A stretch of 64,000 nt of DNA from Cordia subcordata (lineage: Eukaryota; Streptophyta; Magnoliopsida; Boraginales; Cordiaceae), in NCBI GenBank assembly GCA_028554755.1, contig JAPTOF010000003.1:9247501-9311500 (forward strand), in the 5' to 3' direction. The position numbers and the translations under genes are program-made. Below are positions 11,970-22,689 of this stretch, one piece after another. Below the pieces are notes generated by a model. It saw only the letters and a program-made list of their open reading frames with translations, was not told where the DNA came from and did no database searches. How positions within the stretch are numbered: the first letter of the stretch is position 1; each line of letters starts with the position of its first letter.

Positions 11970-12227
11970 TTGAGAAATGAACTAGCAGAATATGGGATGC
12001 AAAATGATCACCTATCAATTGAACATGTTAAGATAATAAACCAAAAGATTCAAGAGGTCATTTTTAACGGGTATATAATGAGTGAAGAAGAAAAATATCT
12101 TGCATTGCGTGCTACTCTTCTAAAAGACTTGCTAGTATGCTTGAGAGTTTTTGAAAACCAGAAAAACCTAAGGATATGGTGCAAGGAGTGTACAAGAAAT
12201 ATGAAACCCTTGTCTACGTATTTTTAG
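11970..12227 (+). other. Unrecognised 85-codon frame in the copia 2 leader
   Basis: An open frame starting MRNELAEYGMQND and rich in Lys and Glu lies between the primer site and gag. It resembles no family I recognise. It may be a captured fragment or a chance frame in the leader. I see no splice signals or conserved motif. Confidence 0.2.
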
Positions 12228-12755
12228 AGTATTACACTTGGATAAATATTTGCAAAACAACTAGGTTGTGAGTTAATTCTATCTTATGCTATGACAAGAA
12301 ACTTTTTATCACTTCTTGTTTACCAAAGTATAATCCTGTGTTTTCGCAATATGGGAGACAGTGATGATGAATGATGTACACATGCTTATGTATATAGTTG
12401 TTTCTTTTATTTAGACTGAACATATTTTATAAGTGTCAATTGCTTATGTGAATTTATATATTGACTTCATAATGTTGTTAAATTGTTTGTGCTTAACCAA
12501 TTGTGCATAGAGCTTTATCATATTTGAAAATAATGGAATAGTGGGAGTTCTATATTAAGATAGAACATCGTATTGCATTAATGAAATTAAGTTGATAAGA
12601 TTACAAACAAAGTAAAGTGATCTATGATTGTAAACTTAGTGACGTTTCTGGTTCACTCTCTTTATTTGAATCTTATAAATTCAATTTGCATTAAATAGCA
12701 ATCTTATCATTGAATATATGCATGTACTGATGGATGTCTCTATAAATGTTAGAAA

Positions 12756-13609
12756 ATGGCTTAAAAAATTATCGTAGTTGACCTTAATAAGAGAGACAAG
12801 TTGAATGGTGATAACTATAACCTATAGAAACTCAAGATAAGCTATGTTCTTAAGGAACAAGAGGCACTTGAGGTTGTTAATAGTATGATGGCTGAGCCTA
12901 AAGCTAGTGCTACAGCTCAGCATAGGAGGATCATGGAAGCTTATTGGGCGTGGAAGAAGAAAGATTTCACTAGCGGAATACTAATAAGCTCCATGCGTGA
13001 TGACTTGATCAATAAGTATGAGCAGTACCCAACTGCTTATGCAATATTGAATGCTCTAAATGAGAAGTTTGAGGCTACTATTGTGACTAAGCTGCATCAA
13101 CTTACTATCGAGTTTAACACTTACAAGAAGAAACCTCATCATAACATGCAACAGCATCTGAGAGAGATGTTGAATTTGATTAAGGAACTCAAGACTGTTG
13201 GTCACATCCTCACAGATGAACAACAGGTTCAACCCTGATCCGATCTCTACCAAATAGTTGGGAATATTTGAAAGTTAATCTGACTCATAATAATGGCATC
13301 AAGACTTTTGATAATGTCGCTTGTCATGTAGTACTGAAAGATGAGCATTTAGCAGTAGTGAAGCCTTCGAGTCAAGTCTATGTTGCTGAGACAAGCTCCA
13401 AAAAGAGCTCAGGCAACAAGTGGAAGAGGAACTGGAAGAATTGGAAAGGAAAGGGTAAGGGGAAACAATTTGGTCAAGAACAAGAAAAGTACAACAACAA
13501 AGACAAGCATGCTCATAAGAAGAAAGATAAAAGCAAGATGAAGTGCTACAATTATGACAAGTTAGGGCACTTTGCTCGCAAGTGTAGTGAGCCCAAGAAA
13601 AGCAACTAA
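12756..13609 (+). pseudogene. gag: Copia 2 gag, broken
   Basis: An ATG at 12756 is followed immediately by a stop. Beyond it the copia gag core is clear: LNGDNYNL, AYWAWKKKDFTSGILI, LNALNEKFEA and MQQHLREMLNLIKELK (12885-13238). After a stop and frame change the basic tail and a damaged zinc knuckle follow (13268-13609). The knuckle reads CYNYDKLGHFARKC, so its second Cys has become Tyr. This region would have formed the capsid and RNA-binding parts of Gag. Confidence 0.85.
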
Positions 13610-13639
13610 CCATGTAGCTAAAGATCGAGGGGCCTATGT

Positions 13640-16600
13640 AGAGTACCATTGAATTTGAGCAGGAACTAGATAGATATATGTAGGTGACAAAAATAATGTT
13701 AAAGTCAAAGGAATTGGAACATGCAAGTTGAGCTTGCAGAGAGGTCAAACTTTGTCCTTACATGATGTTTTGTTTGCACCTAAAATTTGGCAGAACTTGG
13801 TCTCGGTCAATGTTCTTTTAGGTCTAGGTTTTAGTGTGCACTTTCATGACAAACAAGTAGATGTTTATCATGGTTCTGCTTATTATGGTTCTGGTTTTAT
13901 GCTTAATGGTTTTATGGTGTTGTATGATAATAACTCTATTAGTAGTTATTATAATACTACTTGCTTTTCTACGAATGCCTCTTCTCGTTCGATGGATTTG
14001 GAAGAAAATGTGTGGTATGCTAAGTTGGATCATATTGGTCAAGACTGAATGAATTGTTTGGCAACAAAAAACCTTCTGGGTTCACTCAAGAAGGTTAAGT
14101 TGCCAATTTGTGAATATTTTCTAGCAAGGAAAGTAATAAGAAACCAGTTGGTAAAGCTAAAAGAGCTGAATATCTACTGTAATTAATCCATTCAAATGTT
14201 TGTGGTCTAATGATTGTTCAGACAAGATGTGAGGAATGTTATTTCATCACCTTTATAGATGATTTCATATGTTTTAGGTACGTCTATATGATCTTTCATA
14301 AGTTAGAGTGTTGAAATGCTTTGTAAAATTTTTAAATGAAGTGGAGAATTAGTTAGAAAGAAAGGTTAAAACCTTAAAGATAGATCGAAGGCGTGAATAT
14401 TTATCTGATCAGTTCAAAGAGCTGTCTGATGAAAGAGGAATAATAAAGCAACTTACTATTCTGAAAACGCCATAACAAAATGGAGTGGTTGAAAGGAGGA
14501 ATAAGGCTCTCATAGAAATGGTTAGGTCTATGATAGCACAAGCTAATCTCCCAATATCTTATCGGGGAGATGCTTTATTGACTGTGGCTCATATACTTAA
14601 CCAAGTACCCACTAAGTCACTTTTATTAACTCCTTATGAACTGTGGATAGATAAAAAACTTGATTTATCATACTTGAGACCTTAGGGCTCAGTAGCCTAT
14701 ATTCATGATTTGTCTCACAAGTATGGAAAATTGGGACCTAAAGGCAAAAAGTGTTTCTTTATTAGATATCCTGAGCACTCTGAAGGATATGTTTCCATTG
14801 GTGAACATAATGATGGAGGTCTTACTGAAATTGAATCACGAGACAGTACATTCCTAGAGAATGACTTTCCAAGTAAATGTGAAGTTGACAAAAATCTTCG
14901 TTTGTACAAATTACATGAGACAAAAGAATGTGATATGCAATTGAATGTGGTACAAGAAGTATCTCAATTGTAAGAAAGGAGAAAGATGTACCTCAAATTC
15001 TGGGATCAAAAGAATATTGCATCATCTAGTGATCTTTTCTCAAGAACTTTATCCTAAAAGGAGTAGTCAAGTAATGGTTCCTCATCGTTTATTTGAAATC
15101 AAACGAGAAATCTTTATGATAACTTCACAGGATGAGGAAGAACCTAAGAAAAAATCTTTATGATAGCTTCACAAGATGAGGAACAACCTAAGACAATACA
15201 CGAGGCACTCTTATGCCCTGCTAAGAAAGAATAGGAAAAGTCAACAGAAGAGGAAATGGAATCAATGAAAAAGGACAAAGTATGGGAATTGCTTGACCTT
15301 CCAAAAGGATACAAAGCAATTGGGAACAAATGAGTTCTCAAAATTAAAAAAAAAAAAAAGTTGAGAATTCTATTGAAATGTACAAGGCTTGCTTAGTAAC
15401 AAAAGGCTACACTCAACAGGAAAGAATTGATTTTGAAGAAACTTTTTCTCCTAGCTATAGTGATGCAATTAAATTTGGAATTGCACCAAATGAATGTCAA
15501 AACCGCATTTCTTAATAGAGATTTAAGAGAGGAGATTTACATGGAACAACCTTTAGGCTTTATGGAAAAAGGTCTAGAGGAAAAAGTCTATAGATTGCGA
15601 AAGTCATTCTATGGTCTTAAACAAGCTTTTAGATAGTGGGATATAAGATTTCATGAAGTCATTTCATTAAATGATTTTGAAATGAGAAACAAAGACCACT
15701 GTGTATATGTCAAGCATTCCAAAGAAAAAATTTGGTATATTATCTCTCTATGTGGATGATAGTCTATTAGCTGGGAATGACAAAGATTTGTCAAAGCTAC
15801 TAAAGAGTGGCTATTCACCTAATTTCAGATGAAAGATATAGGGGAAGCAAACTATAGTCTTGGTATTAAAATTCATAGAGACAGGTTGAAAAGACTATTG
15901 TCTCTATATCAAGAGCCTTACATTGAGAAGATATTTGAACATTTTAGAATGGAAATTTATAAAGTCATCGATACTCCAATAGCTAAAGGTCTAAATTTGA
16001 ATCTTAGCATGTGTTTGAACACTCTAGAAGAAAAGAAGAGAATGCCAACTGTACCCTATTCAAGTGCCATTGGTAGTCTTATGTGTGTCATGATGTGTAC
16101 TAGACCAAACATTTCTTATGTAGTGGGTTCTGTTAGTCATTTCCAGTCAAATCTTGGACCAAAGCATTGGAAAACTGTAAAGAGAATATTGAGGTTCTTG
16201 AAAAGTACTAAAGGCCATGTCCTCTACTTTCAAGGGTCGAGCTTATGCTTAGAAGGATATATGATGCTGATTGGGCTAGTGATTTGGATAGACATAAATC
16301 AACTTTGGGTTATGTATTCTTGCTTAACAATTGTACTATATCTTGGAGTAGTAAGAAACAAACTTGTGTTGCTTTATCCAATATGGAAGCTGAATTTATA
16401 GCTTGCGTAGCTCAATTCAAGAGGTTGTTTGGTTAAAATGATTCCTCGAGAATTCAAGATTCTCAAGTGATAGTATGAGCCTAATTACAATATACTGTGA
16501 TAGTCAAGCAGCAATAGCCTATGTTAAAGATCCCAATCATAGTAAAACCAAACACTTAGATATAAAATATAACTTTGTGAGAGATATTATTGCACAAAAG

Positions 16601-16717
16601 AAGGTAACTTTGCAATATAATCTTACACGCAATATACTTGCAGATCTTTTTATAAAACCTTTAGCAAGAGATGTATTTCTAGATCATGTTAGATCTATAG
16701 GATTGTGCAGAGTTTGA
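13640..16717 (+). pseudogene. pol: Copia 2 pol, broken
   Basis: The protease-to-integrase region (13640-14160) has LSLHDVLFAPKIWQNLVSV. The integrase core follows, with VVERRNKALIEMVRSM at 14485-14540. RT pieces include MNVKTAFLNRDLREEIYMEQP (15427-15636) and LYVDDSLLAGND (about 15745-15780). After MKDIGEANYSLGIKIHRD (15829) RNase H begins with DADWASDLDRHKSTLGY (about 16262). It ends with YCDSQAAIAYVKDPNHSKTKH and NILADLFIKPLA (16475-16717). Many stops, frame changes and an A-run near 15346 inactivate it. Confidence 0.9.
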
Positions 16718-17860
16718 CGTACAAATATTGCAAAATAGTATGAATCATTGATATTTCCATTACGTATGATATCTTGATTCAGTGATAATTATTTTTGTGC
16801 ATATGGTAGAAAAAGTATGTCTAATAGACTCTAGATTGGCCTTCTCACACAGGAAATCACCTTTGGCACAAGGAGGTGTGCAAAGATAAGTCTAACTCAT
16901 GCAAAAGAAGAATCCTTAAATTTGAGTTAATGATAGTCGTATTAATAAAAGATTAAGATGAGATCATGAACATGTTCAAAACATATATAATACATCTTTT
17001 GTGATCAGAGTGGATTCTCGTTGTCTACTTAGTCCATTACAGCCAGATGTGAAATTATTAATTGATTTTAAGAAAAGGTTGATCAATTGAAGAATTCATT
17101 TAAGACAATGAGGATTGTCTAACTATATGTAGATATGGTATTATAAGTTTAAGACATACAACAAAAGAATTGGTAATACCATAGCATGTGAGTCATACAA
17201 TGTGTGCTTAATATAACCAACAAGGTAGTGAAGGATGATCCCTGCTTATTCACTGTGTGAGACCTTTATAAACAAATATGTTATGTACCCCTATTACTTT
17301 TTACTATCTCTTGATATTTTAATTTGGTGTATGCTACTTTAGCATGTTATTGACAATCATGAATAATTCGACCTAAGGAAACATGTGTAAGAAAGCAACC
17401 TAATTATTATAGAAAGATTCATGTACAAAAGAAAAACTAAATTGGATATCAAAGCATGTGTATAATGGTTGACCGATCATGTTTGTCGATTTTGACAAAG
17501 ATGTGATAATGAAAACAAATGATGTTGTAAGTGGCGGACTCTAGCTATCACAAAAATAAAGCGATTTGCATTATAAGGGATAGAGTCACTATAATATTGA
17601 TATTGTAAATTTTGTCTAGGGCACTGCAAGATATGAAAAAAGACATGAATTGTTCAAGCAGCTATATACCTTAACAGGTTAGTAGAAATCAATGCTCATA
17701 TGCTTGCTGGACACACAACCTATTTGCCAAGTATGATGGTTTTATACATGTAAAAGAGATGAAATGGAAATGGAGCTAAAGTATCTAGCTAAGCATATGA
17801 AATCTGACACATCATGTGCAAGTGGAAAATGAAAGAAAATGGATCTAGTTGAAATCTGGG
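16718..17860 (+). other. Copia 2 3' non-coding region
   Basis: About 1.1 kb lies between the end of RNase H and the 3' LTR, with no coding signal. The same segment recurs at 38585-39499, for example as GATGAGATCA and ACAATGAGGATTGTCTAACT. It is therefore part of the family and not a stray insertion. A purine-rich tract precedes the LTR near 17825-17860. Confidence 0.75.
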
Positions 17861-17961
17861 TAGGTGCCCATGATTGGGTTGACCTGACCCAAATGTGATA
17901 TGGATAAAGTAAAGAGGCAATTTTTGAAGAAACCACCTTTGATAGTTATCCTGATAAGACT

Positions 17962-19896
17962 TAACAAGTTCAATAATTTTATGTTAAAACCCTTTTAATT
18001 TAATTGTATTATATCATTAATTGGTGCTAAATTGAGTAATTTAATATAATTTTTGGGGCAATGAAGATTTGGAAGAAGAATGGAAGAATTTGAAGCTAAA
18101 AGAAAAAAATTAGAGTGAGAAAAGGAAAGTTAAAAGTTCGGAAATTTGTGGGTTGAGGCACGGTTTTGGTTTAAAAAATTCATATATGGAGCTACGAGAC
18201 TCAAGATGAGGCAATTCAAGAGCTTACATTGAGGGCTACAACTTTCCAGTTGAGAATTTTTGCTAATTCTCATAAGAAGATAGTACGAATTACGTTCAAA
18301 ATTTTAATCACAAGAAATCAAGAAAACAAGTAAAGTGGTGGGGCCTAATTTTAACATTATATTTGTCTTGCAAGAAGTATCGTATATGTGAAGGTTTTTA
18401 GAATAATGGGTCATGGTTCTTAGTCAATTTTGAAAGGAAATGGAAAGAGGGGGTCTGCATATGGAAATAATAATTCCAAAAAAAGGAAAAAAAAATACCT
18501 TTCTTAGATTGCTTGGTAGTCACGAGACATTTAAAGAGAAGATCAAAATTAGCTAAGGCAGTGGGTGGAAGTTTATGGGCTTGTTTGAATTGGTTTTTTT
18601 TGAAGGAAAAAGTACTTTTTTTTCCTAAAAAAGTTACATTAAATTTGTAATAACTATTTGATTTATTATTCAAAAAAGCTGAAACTCTGAAAAAAACTCA
18701 AATACAGCTTTTTTTAGAAACCAGTATTTTCAGCTTTTTAAAAAAAGCTGTTTTTCAAAAACTGTTCAAAAAAGGCTTTTGAAAAAAGCCAATCCAAACG
18801 AGCCCTATATATATATACACATTCATTACACAAAAGGGAGGGGAAGAAAACGTAGGAAGCAATAGCTAGTTTTAGGCTTTTTTTGTATTTTTTTCTTTTT
18901 CTTTTAATCATAGACTTCAATCTTGAAAATTTTATGAGATAAATTTTAGGAGCAGCTCTTGGAGGAAGATTTTTGGAATAGAAAGATTTCAATATTATTT
19001 GTCTAGGAATAATAATGAGTTTTTCTTTCCCTATTTCTTTTCTGATTGTCACTTTGCATTTAATTATGAACTAAATCCCCATGATTTGGGGTGATAGAAA
19101 GTGATTGTTTTTATTCATGTTTCACATTATTTGAGATTTATTTAATTATTTGCATTGTGCTTTACTGCTATTAAATTATTGATTAATCATTATTATGCTT
19201 ATAGCTAATTCTCGTTAGTCAAGAATTTATACCTTTTGCCATATAAGAATCCTGTAGATTTTTATAGGTACGAATATAGATAAATTAATAGGATTAGAAT
19301 TAATTAATTGTTTCAAGATTGAGAGAGGTTATGCGTTTGAGCTAGCCTCTGTCTTTGTAATCTCAATTAATTCTCTAGAAGCTATTAGATTAATTAATTA
19401 GAGAAAAGTGAGAGGTAATTTATGCCGTTGAGATAGATTATTCTTCAACAACTTTAGTTAATTGATCTACATACATTAGAGCTTGTCGCTTATTCTTATA
19501 AACTTAATTGGAAATTCCAGAGCGGATGAGCATGAACAGGATAATTTATCTAGCTGTCACATTGAATCACGAATTCTCATAGATTTAATTCTCACAATTT
19601 TCTTGGTTGATTTCTGTAGTTATTTTTCTTTTAGTTAATTTAATTTATTCTATCTTTTTTTTTTAATTTAGTTTGATTTAGAAATTGTCTTTCATGTAGT
19701 CTCTAATTTAGTTATTTTAATTTTCAATTTTAGTTTACGATTTAGTTTTAATTCTTTTTTTTCAATTTCTGATAATGATCCCGATTCCCCCGTGGTTTAA
19801 CCATTTAGTTATCAGTTGCATGATAAAGAAGAAATTTTGTGATTTTGTCGTTGACCGTTTTAACTATTTTTATTTGGCCATACAACGACGTGGTCA
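17962..19896 (+). mobile_element. Ty3/gypsy (Tat-type) solo LTR inside the copia 2 3' LTR
   Basis: The 1935-bp insert has a perfect 5-bp target duplication AGACT (17957-17961 and 19897-19901). It starts TAACAAG, where TG has probably decayed to TA, and ends GGTCA. The internal wording is typical of Tat/Ogre LTRs: TTGGTGCTAAATTGAGTA near the start, then a TTTAATTTAGTTT-rich tail. CCCCGTGGTTTAACC, TTGACCGTTTTAACTATTTT and CATACAACGACG follow near the end. No internal retrotransposon sequence is present, so it is a solo LTR. It contains a MITE at 18577-18805. Confidence 0.82.
18577..18805. mobile_element. Tourist-like MITE, copy 1
   Basis: The 229-bp element has terminal inverted repeats (GGGCTTGTTTGAATTGG and, reversed, GGGCTCGTTTGGATTGGC). 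A 3-bp target duplication TAT lies at 18574-18576 and 18806-18808. Copy 2 of the same family is at 37274-37499. GGG-NNTGTTTGG ends and 3-bp duplications fit PIF/Harbinger (Tourist) MITEs. Confidence 0.85.
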
Positions 19897-20489
19897 AGAC
19901 TAAACTACTTAATAGTAGTTAGCTAAAAAGTGATAAAAAATGTACACAAAAAAATCATATGCTCTGCATTTTATATTCATTCTCCTAACTTGTCTTTGTT
20001 TTCTTGGGAAAATATTCTCAAAAAAAAATTTCTTTTTTCTAAGTATAGACCAAAGGCACTTACATTTTGAAAACTGTGATTTACTTCTTATAAGTTAATC
20101 AAAAACTGGTAAAAAGAATTCTAGAAGTTTCTTTCACTGCAAAAGGTTAGTTCTCTTTTTTCTTTTCAATTCTAGAAGTTTCTTTTGCTGCAAGAGGTTA
20201 GTTCTATTTTTGTTTTCAACTTCTTATGAAGACATGAAAGAGGAATAAAAATCTAATCCAAAATATAATATTGATGCTGCTTTCATGTCATATGTCGCTC
20301 AAATTATACTTTTATTTTGTTGGACATGGATTACTCTTTTTCTTTTTGGTGCACATCGACATGATTATTACTTTTGAGAAATTGTTTATTTAATTAATTA
20401 TTATGGCTATTCTTTTATAGTGTGAACTTTAAATGTATTTTTTTATTAAGATAAATATTGTTGCTTATAGTCTTTCAATTAATGAGTGT

Positions 20490-22024
20490 TAAAACTACCG
20501 CTACTTCTATTAAAACTGGTACTACTGCTATTAAAACTGGTGTTACTTCTATCTAAAGTCATTAGAATTTGATAGAGTTTGTTGCAAAAGGTATTAAAAT
20601 TTGTTTTTATTATTGGTAAAAATCATTGCAAAATATAATAAGAAGTGTAGCAAAAAGTATCAAAACCGTTGCTAATACTCCTCAAAATCGTTGCTATAGT
20701 TGACAAAAACCATTACAAAAAGGTACCAATATTGTTTGTTAGTACTTTAAAAAACTGTCGCAATAACTGGAAACAACCATTGCAAAAGGTATCAAGAAAT
20801 GATCGTTGTACTTATAAAAATCATGGCAATAACTAGAAGAAAAACTGTTGCAAAAGCTATCATTAATTGTTGTAATTGACTAAAATTGTCGTAAAAAGTT
20901 CTATCATAATCCTTGTTAGTGTTCATAAAACCATTGCAATAACTTAAGAAAATTGTTACTATAATTGACAAAAACTATAACCAAATTAAAAAACCATTGC
21001 AATACCTAACAAAAAACTGTTGCAAAAGATACCATTATTTGTTGCAACTGGCAAAAATCATTGCAAAAGGTACTAATAATTGTTGCTAGTATTTATAAAA
21101 CCATTACAATAACTTTAAAAAATTACATAATTGACAAAAATTGTTACCAAAAGTATTAAAAACTATTGCAATAACAAATAAGAAACTGTTGCAAAAGATA
21201 CTATAGGGTTATGGCTTGACTACCCAAACACATACTAAAATTAGGAAATAGTCTTATAACAGTCAAATTTTCAATTATGGTAAGAATCTTAGTTATGGTA
21301 GAATTGATAGAATAAGAAACTCTTCTCTTGGAGGATAAGGAAGTCTCCTTTATAAATAGAACTCTAGCCTTTGTTGTTTGGTAAAGTGTGTGTCTTGTAA
21401 TAGGTCTAGATTGAAAAAGAGAGACATTGTAAAAACACCGTGAAGGAGGATTTAAACTTTTTGGGCTGTACAAACTTGGATTGTGATACTCTTTTTTTAT
21501 TTAGTGGAGGTTTTCATGGACGAAGGCAGAGGCTCGAACCATGTTTAATTGTATTTGCTTTTCTTAATTATTCGTGCTTTAATTCCACTACACGTGTGTT
21601 ATGCATCTTAATTTCCTAATAGATACCATTAATTACTGCAACTAATAAAAATTGTTGCAAAAGGTACTAATAACCATTGCTATTATTCATAAAACCATTG
21701 CAATAACTTAGAAAACTATCACCATAATTGACAAAAACCATTACTAAAAGTATTAAAAATTGTTGCAATTAGTCTATAAAACCATTGCAAATAAGAACAC
21801 ATTTCTTGTGCACTCCTTACAAAAAACTGTTGTTTGAAGTGTCAACTGCAATGGTTTCTACCAATAATATTTATTTATATATAAGAAAAACACTATTGCA
21901 ATAGAGAATAGGAAATGAAAGTAGATTCAACAGTAAACAAACCGTTGCGTAAAGTCATTTACAATGGTTTTTTGTTATTTTGCCATGATTTTCAACCTTT
22001 GCATAACATAAAAATGTGGTAGTG
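20490..22024. mobile_element. CACTA-like terminal region with degenerate subterminal repeats
   Basis: There are dozens of imperfect, dispersed copies of motifs like AAACCATTGCAATAAC and AACTGTTGCAAAAG. Such GCAACGG-type subterminal repeats are typical of plant CACTA elements. The array stops at AATGTGGTAGTG (ending 22024), which is CACTACCACATT in reverse, a plausible CACTA terminus. The opposite end was not found and no CACTA transposase is present. A solo LTR at 21202-21621 interrupts the array. Confidence 0.55.
21202..21621 (+). mobile_element. 420-bp solo LTR
   Basis: A perfect 5-bp target duplication GATAC (21197-21201 and 21622-21626) interrupts the repeat array exactly. Its ends are TATAGGG and CCTAATA, consistent with TG and CA termini decayed by C-to-T changes. 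A TATA box (TATAAATAG, 21351-21359) indicates + orientation. No internal sequence is present. The size suggests a copia LTR. Confidence 0.78.
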
Positions 22025-22203
22025 ATCAAACAATTGAGGCAATCAAAGAATGAGCTCTTCAGCTTCTAATTCTTTTGTAAATTGATTGATGAGTAATATT
22101 CCATCTAAATAACACTTGATTTTCAAACCGAGTCATATTTTTGTCTCAATTTCATATAACTACATAATTGGGATCTTCGTAAGATCCTTTTATATATGAT
22201 ATC

Positions 22204-22380
22204 TTCATATAAACATATAGGTTATTATAGTCTTTTCTTTAGAAGATTTGCTCTAAGGCAAATATATCTTAATTTTCTAAATTTGATGTGTTCATATAAG
22301 CATATAGGTTATTATAGTCTTTTCTTTAGAAGATTTGCACTAAGGCAAATATATCTTGTTTTTCTAAATATTTCCAACCA
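22204..22380. repeat. Two tandem 87-bp repeats
   Basis: The unit starting TTCATATAA[AG]CATATAGG occurs at 22204 and 22291. It includes GTTATTATAGTCTTTTCTTTAGAAGATTTG. The unit is a multiple of three, so a chance open frame runs through it. No protein similarity is recognised. The surrounding 22030-22690 holds nothing else I can name. Confidence 0.85.
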
Positions 22381-22689
22381 TACAAAGATCTTTGTAACTC
22401 AATTGAATATATTTCTTCGGAAATTAATTATTTAAACATTTCTAGTCCTTTAGGGATTACATAAAAATATCACAATTTATATATAAAGACGCATATGAAG
22501 TCCTTTTAAGAATTTTTAGGTATAATTGTGCCCACCACATGAGAATATAATTCTCTTTGTAATCAATACCAAGTCTCAATGACTTGGGTTATGTAAGAAA
22601 AGTATGGTTAAATCCTTCACACAGCAGTAACCATATAACATGCTAGCCTATTCCTTATCTAATATTTAGCAGCTTAAGAACTAGCCAGC

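Larger units (their letters stand above)
10274..20218 (+). mobile_element. Copia element 2, large decayed Ty1/copia retrotransposon
   Basis: A ~425-bp 5' LTR at 10274-10698 is matched by a 3' LTR at 17861-20218 that is itself interrupted by a 1.9-kb insertion. Between them lie an iMet-type primer site, a 2-kb leader, gag, integrase, RT and RNase H in copia order. A ~1.1-kb non-coding tail follows. No matching 5-bp target duplication was seen (left flank CCCGG, right flank ACTTC), so one end may be altered. A truncated relative lies at 38585-39813. Confidence 0.9.
17861..20218 (+). repeat. Copia 2 3' LTR, interrupted
   Basis: The LTR is in two parts, 17861-17961 and 19902-20218, and matches the 5' LTR. 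The interruption is a gypsy solo LTR with target duplication AGACT. The LTR ends GTTTTCA at 20218. Confidence 0.88.

Noticed and set aside
13299..13748. 149-codon minus-strand Ser/Cys-rich frame
   Set aside because: It is antisense to the Lys-rich zinc-knuckle region of copia 2 gag, a typical shadow.
20490..22024. CRISPR-like or satellite array of spaced short repeats
   Set aside because: Motifs are imperfect and irregularly spaced, in a plant genomic context; CACTA subterminal repeats explain them better.
22196..22435. Possible repeat protein with 29-residue repeats
   Set aside because: It is a chance frame through two 87-bp DNA repeats, with no start context or homology.
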